Positions 9,498 through 21,359 of a stretch of 64,000 bases of DNA are shown here, one piece after another. The notes below the pieces were generated by a model, which was not told the DNA's origin, did no database searches, and saw only the letters and a list, made by a program, of their open reading frames with translations. This DNA comes from Cydia pomonella (lineage: Eukaryota > Arthropoda > Insecta > Lepidoptera > Tortricidae). The DNA lies in assembly GCF_033807575.1 (NCBI RefSeq), contig NC_084721.1, positions 9,672,001 to 9,736,000 of the forward strand, in the 5' to 3' direction. A program made the position numbers and the translations under genes. How positions within the stretch are numbered: position 1 is the stretch's first letter; each line of letters starts with the position of its first letter.

Positions 9498-12039
9498 AAT
9501 TTAGTTATAATTCCGAAGGTATCTCATCAAAATGCAAGAGCGCATAATACTTAGTTTTAAGTAAATTTAGTCTACGATGCTATTTACATATTTTTATTTT
9601 CTTTATTATAACAGCAATCTGGTAGGTAGGTATAGGTAATAGGAATAGAACACATTGAACAACATTTTTTAACATGGTAACGAGTATTTCCATTGAGGCA
9701 AACAAATGTATTTTGCATCACCAACTAAACTACTCCCCCGTAATTTATATTCTATAGGCACATTCTCATATTCTCATGCAGGGTAACTATTCCCACATCA
9801 GCTGCGTTTCCGGCCCTGGCGGGTAATTAAGAAGCTTGTAATGCAACATGCACGCGAAATATTCCGGCACGTTAGCCCATCAGTTTCACGCGCGGCTACG
9901 GCTGCGAATTATGGGAACACAATGAACACCCTATCTAACGTGCTCTTTTGTTCCTGCGGCAATCATTTCCTCGGTTTTGACACTATTGGGAGGAAGAGTC
10001 TGGTCTGATGAAGCCGTCATGTCCAACGTTCATTGTCGATAACGCGTAACCAATCTATAGCGAATGGGCAAACCTCATATTATTTAACACACTCAATGCC
10101 AGAGCGAGCTACGCGCTACGAGAGTAGCCGTTAACGTGGCTTTTCTCGTTTGTATTGCAGCGAAAAGCGCCTATGAACAGACAACCCGCCTAGCGTGTGC
10201 TGGTATTGGGCTTGGAAAATTAATATCCTCAAAATAGTTTGATATTTAACCTTTGTTTTTCATGAACGTTTCTTTTAATAAAGCGTGGAACATAAAAAAT
10301 ACGATTTTATTACTATACTTGCCATAAATGGTAATCAAAGAATATTCAAATAAAATAAGTTGACTTTTGCTAAATATATAACTACATATTTGTTAGTCAA
10401 TAGTAAGTTAGCTGAAATTGATGGCTTTCAAAGGCACCTACCATTCGGTAATTAACATATAACAACAAACCCAACAATTTAAAGTCAAAATAACTTGTTT
10501 TGATTGTATATTGTTTAGTGTTTTCATCATGAACAGCCTAAGGCACATACACGAATAAAGTATTTAAATATGACTTATTAGAGTCTAATAATGAGACTGT
10601 GTAATTTTGAAAGACTTTACACGAGCAGGTACAATCAAGTTCACAAACACCTACACAAGCCAACGTTTCAAAAATATATTTACGAGACCATATTTTCAGT
10701 GTCTTAGAGGCGTGAAAATTTATTTTTGGAATGTTAGCTTGAAAAGATATTTGTGGACTCGACTGTACCTAAATTATACATCTCCTCAATGACAAGCATG
10801 TACGCCAACTTTTATTTTCAACTGAATGAGAGTAAATAAAGAAGATTAATGTAGTAGGCGCTATTTGCATTTTACAATTGTTTTAAGTTGCTTTGAAAAA
10901 TAAATCTTTCGTTATATTTGCTATATCTGTATAATAGATCTAATTTGTTGTAATAGTAATAAGTCCGATTTTACTGCAGTCCACACTGTTTAAAGCTACC
11001 CGCGTTAACTTATACTAGTTGTATTGTATGTAAGGTACACTTATCCAGGATGATACATTTCGCTGCGTCGGCATGCAGTTAGCGCTGCCCCGGGGCACGG
11101 GCCGTGATCGACGACCGGTTAAAAATGACATTTTACACTTAGAGGAACAATGCCACAAATTACTGCATGCTCGACAGCCACACGCAAGTTTTTTTTAACG
11201 ATAATTTTATTATTTGATAACAATTCTGTAATCGTTGACGCGATTTTTGATGAATTATATAATAGAATAGTTTTCCTGACTGTACCTAAGTAAGAAACGT
11301 GCTTAATCCGCACATATACATACATTGTACGGTTGCGCGTGGAGATAAAAATATATTTTCATCGGTTTGAACATAAATACAATACACGGTAAGTTTGAAA
11401 GTCAATCAATTACTTTCGGCTTATTTTCCATGTGGCTGACAATAACATTACAAACAAAGCATACAGATTCATAACAAAACAATAAGTTAAAATAAACATG
11501 CAGTCAATGTTACTTTTCTTTATAACTGCATGTTTTATAGATATAGCACAAGTTCTTAATTCATCAAATTAACACAAACATTGCGCATTGATTTTCAACA
11601 AAGAGTTTGAATACAATAAAAGGTGTCCTGAGTGACTATGAAGCTAAGGATATTCATTCCGGTGCTTATCCCGTGAGCCTTGCGTTTGAAAGAGAAGCGT
11701 AAAGTTGTGTCGGTTGGAAGGTTCCAACTAACAAATACTCCAACTAATAACGAAAAAAGTCGAAACGAAAACTTCCCCTACAACTTATTTATGATACGAA
11801 ACGTTTCCTTCGTGTCCCGGATCATCACGGCCAAGTTGAGGAGATTACGCACACTTGACAGGATTTCCTTTTTGATACTATTCGAAGATGTCAACTACAT
11901 AAGATGTTATAAATAGCGCCATCATGAATCAAATCTTTTTTTTTTTCAATCTTCATATAAGTAATTTTATCGATAGTTTGATTATTATGTTAAATAAAAA
12001 ATGTTTATGTTTTACTTTTTTCAATTCTGTCTGCTAATA
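9498..12039. other. Unassigned stretch with a GC-rich patch
   Basis: No gene is supported. Positions 9780-9990 and 10090-10205 are markedly GC-richer than the surroundings. The first could be conserved non-coding or exon-flanking host DNA. The second contains imperfect inverted segments (AATGCCAG and CTGGTATT) and may be a MITE remnant. Confidence 0.4.
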
Positions 12040-12275
12040 AAAAAGTCTCGTCGTGGAGAGCGTAAGGAGCAGACGCATTGCTATTTTACATTTAAAAATT
12101 AAAATATTAAGCCAATCGAATATCAGTTTAGTGCATTTAACATAACGTTAGTAATTGCTTGTGAGTAAAGCGGCCGTTGTGACTTTAACCAAGTAGCACA
12201 GTAGTACGTGCGTATGCAACCCGTCGGCCGAGTGATACTAACAGTTTAAGCAATAGTTAATCACCGACACTTGCG

Positions 12276-13184
12276 ATGGCAGTGAATCTACAGCCGGCCC
12301 CGCCTTCGACTGTCAGTGAAGAACCGCAATTGCAACTGGGTTTACCGAAGTCAACCACTGCTGATTTAGAAAGAGATCCAATCAAACTGCGCAAAAGGAA
12401 AAATAGAGATGATGATGACTCTATAAGAACTGACTTCGAGAGTCTGCGTCAGGAAATCCGCTCACTTATAAAAGGGTCCACCAATTCTCAGAATTCAAAT
12501 ATGGAAAAAATATCCAGTGACATATCAACTATAAAAGAGCAAATAAACGACATCCAGCTAAAAACTAATACACTTATACAGGAGCAAGAAAAAATGAGAG
12601 CAGAAGTCGCTCACCTTAAGAATAACACCAATGATACTGCACTAAGGGTGACGGCATTAGAAAACGAAGTACAGATTCTAAAAACTACAGCACCCTCAAC
12701 ACTGGCTACGCTGCCCACCACAACGCCCATGCTCTCGTGCGAGGACATGATGTCCGAATTAAATGAGCGCTGTATAAGAGATAAAAATATCATCATAGTT
12801 GGTGTCCCTGAACTAAGGACAAGTGACAAGGATCAAAGAATTGACAATGATAAAGGTGAAGTGATTAAACTATTAAAGATGGCTGATCCGAACTGCGCAG
12901 AACCTATAAAAATCATTCGCTTAGGGAAATATATGCCTGATAGGAACCGACCTATTAAGGCAGTTTTTAGTAGTGCAATCACCGTAAAATCCGTTATGCG
13001 CAACGTATCAAAAGTTACATGCGATGAAGTTAAAATTTATTCAGACAAGACGCCATACCAGCAAAAATATATGAAGAACTTAAAACAAGAGCTAGAATCT
13101 CGAAAACAGAATGGAGAAACTAACCTCTGCATTAAGTATATAAAAGGTGTACCAAAGATCGTCACAATGGAGCCAAAAAACTAG
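12276..13184 (+). CDS. LINE ORF1 protein (coiled coil, RRM-like)
   Basis: The 302-residue protein is intact. By analogy with other LINE ORF1 proteins it binds element RNA and acts as a chaperone in the retrotransposition particle. Residues about 45-135 are a heptad-rich coiled coil (repeated EKISSDISTIKEQIND-type segments). After a Thr/Pro linker, about 165-240 resembles the RRM-like domain, with IIIVGVPE and IIRLGK as the strand motifs. The tail, about 250-302, is basic (KYMKNLKQELESRKQ) like the ORF1 C-terminal domain. The start at ATG 12276 (GCGATGG context) is the first good AUG after the leader. It precedes ORF2, whose frame overlaps its last 49 nt. No zinc knuckle is present, unlike Jockey or R1 Gag-like ORF1 proteins. 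Confidence 0.85.
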   Translation: MAVNLQPAPPSTVSEEPQLQLGLPKSTTADLERDPIKLRKRKNRDDDDSIRTDFESLRQEIRSLIKGSTNSQNSNMEKISSDISTIKEQINDIQLKTNTLIQEQEKMRAEVAHLKNNTNDTALRVTALENEVQILKTTAPSTLATLPTTTPMLSCEDMMSELNERCIRDKNIIIVGVPELRTSDKDQRIDNDKGEVIKLLKMADPNCAEPIKIIRLGKYMPDRNRPIKAVFSSAITVKSVMRNVSKVTCDEVKIYSDKTPYQQKYMKNLKQELESRKQNGETNLCIKYIKGVPKIVTMEPKN

Positions 13185-16075
13185 CCACACCACAACTATG
13201 TCACCAAAGCACCCGGGCAAAGACCACATACCAAATTGTTGAAAATTACGATGACCTTGCGACTCACAAGAAGTCCCTGTCGATTTTGTATGTTAATATT
13301 CGCAGCCTAGTGAAGCCAGGGAAGTTAGACGAATTAAGGTGCATCATAGAAGCTATACAAAAAGTTCACATAATTGCATTATCGGAAACTTGGATCAAAT
13401 CGGACCTTGAGGCAAAAATGCTTATACTCCCAAACTATACCCATTATTACAACTACCGGCCACAACGCAGGGGTGGAGGCGTTTCAATATACGTTCACAA
13501 TGATTTAAAACACAGCATTATAGAGGAAAAATGCGATGATGAAAACCACTACCTCTGGATTCATATAGGAAAATTCTGTATTGACATAGGAGTTATATAC
13601 AAACCCGGACGCACAAACACAGAACATTTCTTAGAAACACTTAATAAACAACTACAAGAAAGAAAACGAGCACTCTTATTTGGAGACTTTAATTTCAATC
13701 TTTTAGACGACGCTTTAACCACAAAAGAGTACAAGATAATGTTACGGGAAGCTGGATATCATATTCTGAACAAGATTGATAAAAAATATTGCACACGAGA
13801 AACCATCGATACTAAGTCAATTCTTGATCATGTAATTACAAATATAAAAGGTCACCCCTTTCACATGGCAATTATACAATCCAATATTTCCGACCACAAA
13901 CAAATATATTTCGAAGTAAAGAAACTTCAGAAAGCCCCTGTACAACGAGTCACATATGAAGCTATAAATTATGAAAACTTGTACAAATCTATAGAATCGA
14001 TGAAAACATGCAACATAGATAATGACTACACAAACCTGGAATCATTTTTAATAAACAACATAAACAAACACAAACAAAGGAAAACAAAGATACTCAATCC
14101 CCCTAATAAAGACTGGATTAGTAAACAAGTAATTGATGCAATCAATAGAAGAAATGCACTGTGGAAGAAAACGATATTGAAGCCAGAGGACACATCTTCA
14201 AAGCAAGAACTAACTGAGCATAGGAAAGTAACTGCACAATTAATACGGACAACGAAGAATAAATATTATCAAAATGCTTTCCAAGTATGTAAAGGAAAAC
14301 CACAAAAAATGTGGACATTAATTAATGACCTTACCGGAAACAAAACGGGATCAAATCCATTACCAACGACTCTTAAAATGGGAACAGACTTAATATCGGG
14401 CGAACAAGCTATTTGTGAATGTTTTAATAACTATTTTGCTACCGTAGGAACAATGTTAGCAAGTAGATTTCCTATAGCCCAAAAGATTAGTCAGTTGGAG
14501 ACTCAAGAAAGAAAAACAAATGAAATATCAGGATTTAGACCCGCAACTGCAAGAGAAGTTTTGAAAATAATCGACCAACTTAACACGAATACCAGTGCAG
14601 GACTGGACGGTATTAGCACTAAAGTGATAAAAAGTGTCAAACATTTAGTTTCTAATGATATAACAAACTGAATCAACAAGTGTCTAGAGGTAGGAATGTT
14701 TCCAGACTCCCTAAAAGTAGCAAAAGTAAGTCCTATTTATAAAGCAGGTGAAACATCGGATCCTGGAAACTACCGACCTATATCTGTTCTCCCGATTATG
14801 TCCAAAATATTTGAGAAGATTCTCCATCAACGTCTTACAGAACATTTAAGTAGTATAAACTTTCTTTATAATAAACAGTATGGTTTCCGTTCAAAATCTA
14901 ACACGTTATCCGCTACAATTGATTTGCTAACAAGAATTAAAGTTGGTATTGACGAAAAAAACATAGCTCTCGGTATTTTCATTGATTTAAAAAAAGCGTT
15001 CGACACTGTAAGTCATACGCTACTAATATCGAAATTATACAGAATAGGTGTAGTAGGAAGTGCTCTAGATATATTCAAATCCTACCTAACCAACCGAGTA
15101 CAAGTGACAAAAATTGGAGAAAATAAAAGCAGTCCTAAATTAATAACATGCGGCATTCCTCAGGGATCCATTTTAGGGCCATTGCTTTTTCTTGTTTATA
15201 TAAACAGTGTTCACGAAATCAATTTAAAAGCCGATATAACACTTTATGCAGATGATACATGCTTATTTTATTTTGGCAGAGACATAACTACCATAATAAC
15301 AGAAGCCCAAACTGACCTTAATATCTTTCAGGAATGGTTAGTGTCAAATTTACTCACAATAAATGAATCAAAAACTAGGTTTATGATATTTGCTGCAAAG
15401 AACAAAATCATACCCGACCACCTCCCTTTAACAGTAAATAATGTGAAACTGCTTACCACCGACCAGGAAAAATACCTCGGTCTTCTTCTTGATAATCGCT
15501 TGTCCTGGAAACCCCACGTAGAGAAAATACAATCTAAAGTTACTTCACTCACTGGTGCTTTGCGAAGTATTGCCCACTGTCTCCCACGAAATGTTAGTTA
15601 TACCATATATAATTCTCTGGTGAAGCCACATATAGATTACCTAATAGAAGTATGGGGCTCGGCCTGTAAGACTAACTTACGTGCGCTTCAGATATCCCAA
15701 AATAAATTGATTAAAATGTTATTTAAGTACCATCACAGGACTCCAACAGGAAAAATATATAATGAAACAAAAATATTAAACATATCACAGACATACGTAT
15801 ATTACACATGTATTTTAGTAAGAAAACTAATAAATAAGGACGTACATAGTCATATTACGTTTACGAAACGAGTGCAGGTGCAAAAAAGGATTACACGTCA
15901 GGCAAATAATTTATTACTTCGGCCCCCAAGAACTAACTACGGCAAAAAAAGTATTGTTTATGAAGGGGCACAGCTGTATAATAACCTGCCAAAAGACATT
16001 AAAGACGCTAAATCCCTGAAAATATTCAAAAAGGCACTTAAACAATATATTCTTAAGACTTACCTTGATTTTTAA
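13185..16075 (+). pseudogene. LINE ORF2: AP endonuclease + reverse transcriptase, one TGA
   Basis: It encodes the enzyme of target-primed reverse transcription. The N-terminal APE endonuclease has YVNIRS, SETW, GVIYKPG, LLFGDFNF and the SDH box (near 13891), so all expected catalytic positions are present. The RT follows: NYRPISVL, FIDLKKAFD, GIPQGSILGPLLF and the catalytic YADD (near 15247), then YLGLLLD in the thumb. One in-frame TGA at 14669-14671, just before the RT palm, is the only break; the frame is otherwise continuous to 16075. The frame is open from about 13136, overlapping the end of ORF1 in the -1 frame. No ATG precedes the first endonuclease motif, so the native start, or coupling to ORF1, is unclear. 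There is no RNase H. Without the stop the protein is about 930-950 residues, the usual length. Confidence 0.88.
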
Positions 16076-16633
16076 TTTATAATTTGTAAAAATCTAAAAA
16101 TAAATATACTTATCTAACACTAAAAACTTTTAACTTTATGCAAAATAAAACACAACAATATAATATAACAATAATAAATGTGTATAAATAATATTATGTT
16201 TATATAAAACTAAAATGTTAATGTACTTTAAATATGTAATTAACTTACCGTACTTAACCGGCGGTTAACCACTAGGTACAGATCTTGTTTAACCGAACCT
16301 GTTATAATACAACTTAGTAGAAGCGCATGCGTATTTTCGTTGCTTATATCTACCCACTTTAGTTTTAATATGTAGTAGTATAGTTTACATAGTTGTATAT
16401 TTAGTTTAAAATTGGCTTTGAAAGTTGCATAATTACCCTCTCCTTTGTGTTATGTTAAGTTGAAATATGTATTTCTCAGTAAGTGATTATTTGTAATCTT
16501 TTGAGAAATAAACATCTTAAACCTAAACCTAAACCTAATATATTTCAAATGCCTGGATTTTAATTAGTTTTAATATTTGCATTACCTACCTATTCATTAA
16601 AACGCCCTATCATTGAGCTGATACATAAGTAAA

Positions 16634-16807
16634 AGAATCTTCTTCTTCAACCTAGCGTTTTCCCGGCCTAGCGCCAGGGTCCGCTTTCCTACTTAATCTT
16701 CTCCACTTTGCCCGGTCTTCGGCATCCTCAGGTGTGAGATTGTTCTCTTCCGTATCCGCTAACACGACGTCCAGCCAGCGCTTATTAGTCGAGGCATTGC
16801 GGTATAA
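16634..16807 (-). pseudogene. 3' end of an RTE-type LINE
   Basis: The minus strand encodes only the last residues of an RTE ORF2: RWLDVVL, EDAEDRAKWRR and RKADPG, then a stop. A short 3' UTR and a GAAGAAGAA tail follow. The tail trinucleotide matches the RTE insertions at 37.4 and 43.8 kb. It is severely 5'-truncated, about 170 bp. Confidence 0.8.
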
Positions 16808-19253
16808 TACTTGAGTCGGCATCTCTAACAAAAAGTTTCCACACCTCAATGAAGTACCGCCACGTCATTGCGTTTAGTACGTCTCCAAATACTGGCGAGA
16901 TGCCACGCATGTAACGAAAAAAAAAATTATATAAAAATTAAAAATGCCTTTGTGCGTTATGAAAATGTGTTCTAATAATATTAAGAAAGATGGTAAAAGC
17001 AATATAATAACATTCCACTGCGAAAAAACTCGTGTTATAAGCTCATTTAGAATATTTTGAAACATCACTTTAAACTCTCGCGATGGAACACCATTTTCCT
17101 TGTCGCAAAGATTACATTTCGCAGATGTACATGTAGGTACTAATGATTGCCTACCTTGTTGTCTGCATAATATATACATAATAATGATCTCTTTATCTCG
17201 TATTTTTTGTAGTAAATCGCGCTTATAACATAAATATGAGTATAACATATTTATGCTATAAACGCGATTTACTCAAAATTGCTACGAGTACGAGAGTCAA
17301 ATGGAAAAAGTTTTATGACTATATTTAGAAATTTTTACGTTACTGTCACATATGTAAAAAAAAAAACAAAATATTTTAAGGGAATAAATACATTTTATTT
17401 AGATTCTTTACAGTGCGTATGTAGGCAGAAAGTGAACAGTTGTCATAACAGTTTAGTCTCTGGCTAGCTACTTTTATTCTCTAGCTTGGTGACAGACGTC
17501 AAACGCCGAAAATGGCAGACACAATTTGTTCTCGGTAGCCTGTCTATTACGGGGTACACGTATGTCAGTGGGTCGAGGCATCTATTTCCTACGTATAGTC
17601 GGCCGGCCTGCGGCTTATTTTTATTTTTTTTACATGGAGAACCAACAGCTATAACTATGCTAATAACAACATAAATAGTGACACAGAGCCAATTATAGGA
17701 TCTCACATATAGCAACATCTTAATATTTAACATTAAGTTAAATAGCACGCACTATTTTACATAGGCACATGCAATAATATGTTAACAACGTTTATATGGC
17801 CATACCATCGGAGGCGACACTCCTGCAGCTTATCCGCTACATCACGTAAGCCGCGGCCGCGATGGATGTGTTCATTACGTATGCGAATAAGTTAAAAATT
17901 GAAATAAAATAAATATCTCTTACGTCGTGTAATACTTATTCATTCGTTTAATCATACACTTCAAAAAACTTGTTATTTTACGTTTTATAATTTATAATGC
18001 ACTCTGTAAAATTAATGATTTAACTTTAAACACAGATCTTCACTCGTTACCGTCTCTCATTACGTAATGTTAAATATATGTAATTTTTGAACCATACCAC
18101 GTTTTATGAAGCGCAGATAGGATAACGAGTTTCCTGTGAAAACTTTGCGGCGTCGTCGCTATGAACCCAATTAAAGTTTCACGCTATTGTTCGTCCAACC
18201 ACGTGGCAAAAACAAAAGAATCTTTGTGAATGTATTGCAGTAAAATAAAACATCGTAGAATACATATTCATTATGAAATCTGAACGCCACATTTTCTCAG
18301 ATTTATACAGACCTGTTTATCTGTTTACATACTTTAACAAGCCCATTTACTTCGGGGATGATTGATAACGTGGCATGAGTACATAGATATCTTGATAGTT
18401 ACACTTACAGATTTTCAACCTGCTGGTCGTGACACCCTGAAGTAACAAGAAGTATAAAATCTTCTAAAGGGGGTCGCATTGTCTCACTTAGTATAAAAGA
18501 AAACCAGTGCTTGGATAAAAATAACGGAGGGTCAGGTACGTAAAAAGACGCAAAAAATTCATAGAAAGGAAGTCGCCATTTTGTTTTTGCATGCCAAGAG
18601 GGTCATGAAAAATGTTGAAACATATTGTTCTTATACAAACAAAACTCTATAGTTTTTTTTTTTTTTTCTCGTAAATCAAGCGTGCTAATTTTATTGACAA
18701 TAACAATATACATAATGGATATATACAGATGATATCCCCGGGGATCATCTCGTACACACCGCAGGGAATCATCTTGCCCCAAGTTGATTTTTTCATTCAA
18801 CGATCCTAACATAACCTACAAGGACGCCGGTAGCATTTCGACGCCAGAATATCAAAAACAAACGTATTAGAAAGCTACAAACATAACACACGTTGCAAAT
18901 AACTGTCTATTATAAAAGTAACATAAGCTCAAAGTCAACCTTACCATATATCAGCCGGTAACAATTTATATTTTTTTACGTAAAATCCGACGCAGCGCTC
19001 ACGCCGCCATGACACTTCGACTGAGGTGCGGGGGTATGTACAGCCACGTAATGGCGTATAATCCGTCTAGATGGCGCTACTTGTCAGCTCACAATTGAAA
19101 GGGATCAACTCACCTTTTGGGATCAACTCGTACAGGTTTCCCCTAGTCAATAAGAATATCTTCAATTTACGCTTTATCAAAACACAATCGGTAATGTAGC
19201 CATTAGCGAGCTCATTAAATAGAATCACTGCCTGATATCTTGCACAATGTGTA
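16808..19253. other. Unassigned stretch
   Basis: No gene is supported. Open frames at 16874-17248 and 17464-17748 (minus strand) lack domains and look accidental. Homopolymer T tracts occur near 18654-18668. Confidence 0.45.
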
Positions 19254-19430
19254 GCTACCTGGAAAGAAGCTGCCCTTTGTGTTTTTCATCCATGTGGCTA
19301 GCCAAGACTCCTGTTCGTCAAGTGTACTAGATTTAGTAACATCTTTAGCAAACTGGGTAAGAGGAATGAGTTGTACGTCACAAGTGGGACCCGTGAGAAT
19401 ACCAAATTTTACTTTACAAAATACTCTCTA
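19254..19430 (-). other. Possible orphan exon or coding relic, unidentified
   Basis: The minus strand reads openly for about 58 codons with coding-like composition (segments VKFGILTGPTCDVQLIPL and DEQESWLATWMKNTKG). It is preceded by TGATGTAG, an acceptor-like AG, and followed by CCAG|GTAGCT, a donor-like site. I do not recognise the product. It lies directly next to the LINE relic at 19483-19740, so it may be repeat-derived. Confidence 0.2.
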
Positions 19431-19482
19431 CATCATGAACCCAGAAGAGGAATGTGCCATTGCTCGTATTGTTTTTTTTTTT

Positions 19483-19740
19483 TGTCTTTAACGCAATCTG
19501 GACTCTCCTAGGGAATAATAAATATTTTTAGTCGATCTAGACCCAAAACATCTCTGAGGCTTCTAAGGGTATAATAAGCACAATGGATTGAATTTTGTAT
19601 AGCCTCCAGCTCTGGCTTCCAATTTAGGTTGGAGTCCATATATATTCCCAGAAATTTAACGTTGTCAGTCGTATTAAATAAACTTCGTCCATAATAACAT
19701 CAATTTTGTTTGAATAGCAACACTTGGGTCTGAAGGGAGA
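19483..19740 (-). pseudogene. LINE reverse-transcriptase thumb relic
   Basis: The minus strand gives TDNVKFLGIYMDSNLNWK and CAYYTLRSLRDVLGLDRLKI, the conserved YLG/FLG motif region and following helices of a CR1/Jockey-type RT. A stop follows, then an A-rich tail at about 19482-19471. Upstream the frame is broken by stops. Catalytic motifs are missing. Confidence 0.7.
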
Positions 19741-20188
19741 AAAAGTATAATTTGAATTATGAAGCTATCTACAATCAAGAGGAATGCACCTAACACCGTG
19801 GACAAGCTTACTTGAGAAATAAGAATACTTGTAGTGCACATCGCTTATAACGGTGACCGTATATTATCCAATAAACGTATATTTTAAGGATCTTCCATTC
19901 CAGTAGAAACCATTTATTAATATTAAGAGGGATTAATAAACGAGATCCATAAATACAGAATCGAAACAAATCTATAAATTAACAGAAAAAATCTTGCATG
20001 TGGTGCTCGTCAAAATTAGCTGTAAATAATCTTTAATAGCGAAAAACAACGATTTCACAACAACCGATATAATTAACTCCATTTTGAAGATAATCAATAA
20101 TTATTTTTTATCTGATTATGATAATACATTTTTGAGTGTGCAAACTTACCTTAGATTACTAGTTAAGTTTAGAATAGTCTAATTTATT
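19741..20188. other. Unassigned stretch
   Basis: AT-rich, with no coding region or repeat recognised. Confidence 0.5.
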
Positions 20189-20533
20189 CAGTGAATTTTT
20201 TAACTAGCAGCACCATCTATCGCGCCACTCAAGTACCATTGTCATCAAGTTGCCAGCGCTCGGCTGCTTTTTGCTCATTACGCTTTTGTAACTCAGCCGA
20301 GCAACATGTATTCGAACCAAAAAACTTAACTCTTTAAAAAAGATCGAGAAATTTCAAATCTTGAAGATTATTTTCGAAACCTAAACTTCGTGACATTCTG
20401 CTCGGTGCCCATGGCTTAGTCGCAATGGTTAACTTAGGTTATGTTGCCAGTCAGGGCTAACAATTGTCTCATCTATCAATTATTACCTCTGGCAAACGGG
20501 CGACATTGGTGCTGCTAGTTGAGAAATTCACTC
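20189..20533. mobile_element. MITE with about 35-bp TIRs
   Basis: The left arm begins near 20189 (AGTGAATTTTTTAACTAGCA) and its near-complement ends near 20533 (CAACTAGCAGCACCA read in reverse). The 275-bp interior is non-coding. A clear TSD is not seen. Confidence 0.65.
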
Positions 20534-21225
20534 AATTAGGGGTCAGTTAGAAGGGTGTTATCTCATAAGTGGTTCAAACTTGCGCAGGAATCTAAGTATC
20601 CGTTTTTTACCCTTCGGAAGAGAAACGGTTATATTTTATAAATAACTAAATATACCTAAGCTTCTTTACATTACATTATACATAAAAATATATAAAAGAT
20701 TAATAATATTACGTTCATAATATTTATCCGAGTGCCTAATAAGATTGGTAATAAATATTGCTTTTTCAATATAAGAAGTTCTCCGAATCGCTTGGAAGCC
20801 TCCCGGCTGTTTATACTGACGATATTTCAGCCTTTCTTCCAATATACAAGTACACGGATCACCTAAGAACAATATTTTGAACTTGAAACGGGTTTCAATA
20901 TGCGTGTAATCGATTACGAGGCACATTCAGATTTAAAATACTCATTATACCAACGACTTACCAGTTTTTTTGCATAAAATCGCAATAATATACTGAAGCG
21001 ATAAGGAATGGACCGAGTTTGAAATGTTTGAATACGGTTCTACGTTCTTGAGTTCAGGGTATTGCGTGTTAATCTGAAGCATCCTTGCCTTTGGCAGACG
21101 CCACAAATAGGTAAGTGTTTTCCTAATCATTTGTTATTTTGTATGATTTAATATGAGAAATGCAGCAAGTGCCGTCATAATAAGTTCACTTTTCTTGTTA
21201 AGGAAACTAGCGTCATATTACTTTT
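20534..21225. other. Unassigned stretch
   Basis: No gene is supported. The two short minus-strand open frames (20666-20926, 20945-21130) have no motifs. Confidence 0.5.
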
Positions 21226-21275
21226 TTAGAGTTCTGTAGCCAAAATAGCAAAAACGGAACCCTTGACAACCTATA
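21226..21275 (-). repeat. Short remnant of the large GGAACCC repeat
   Basis: AGAGTTCTGTAGCCAAAATA followed by GCAAAAACGGAACCCTT matches the end of the family seen at 62566 and 536. Confidence 0.6.
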
Positions 21276-21359
21276 AAGGTTTATGATTATGATTTATGAC
21301 TTGTGGTTTATTTTATAAGTTTCTCCCCGAATAATACGAGGATTATTTTATAGATTATT

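Larger units (their letters stand above)
12040..16540 (+). mobile_element. Nearly complete CR1-group LINE
   Basis: The element has a 5' leader of about 235 nt (5' boundary uncertain), ORF1 at 12276-13184, ORF2 to 16075, a 3' UTR of about 450 nt, and a 3' terminus of three CCTAAA units near 16519-16538 instead of poly(A). A short tandem repeat at the 3' end is usual for CR1/L2-type LINEs. RT and endonuclease motifs place it in the Jockey/CR1 assemblage (Daphne- or CR1-like). A target duplication is not apparent. Confidence 0.85.

Noticed and set aside
10090..10205. MITE with AATGCCAG / CTGGTATT ends
   Set aside because: The arms match only loosely and no TSD could be found.
16519..16538. (CCTAAA)n resembling insect telomeric repeat
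   Set aside because: The unit is six bases (CCTAAA), not the five-base CCTAA/TTAGG, and it sits exactly at the 3' end of the CR1-type LINE, so it is that element's tail.
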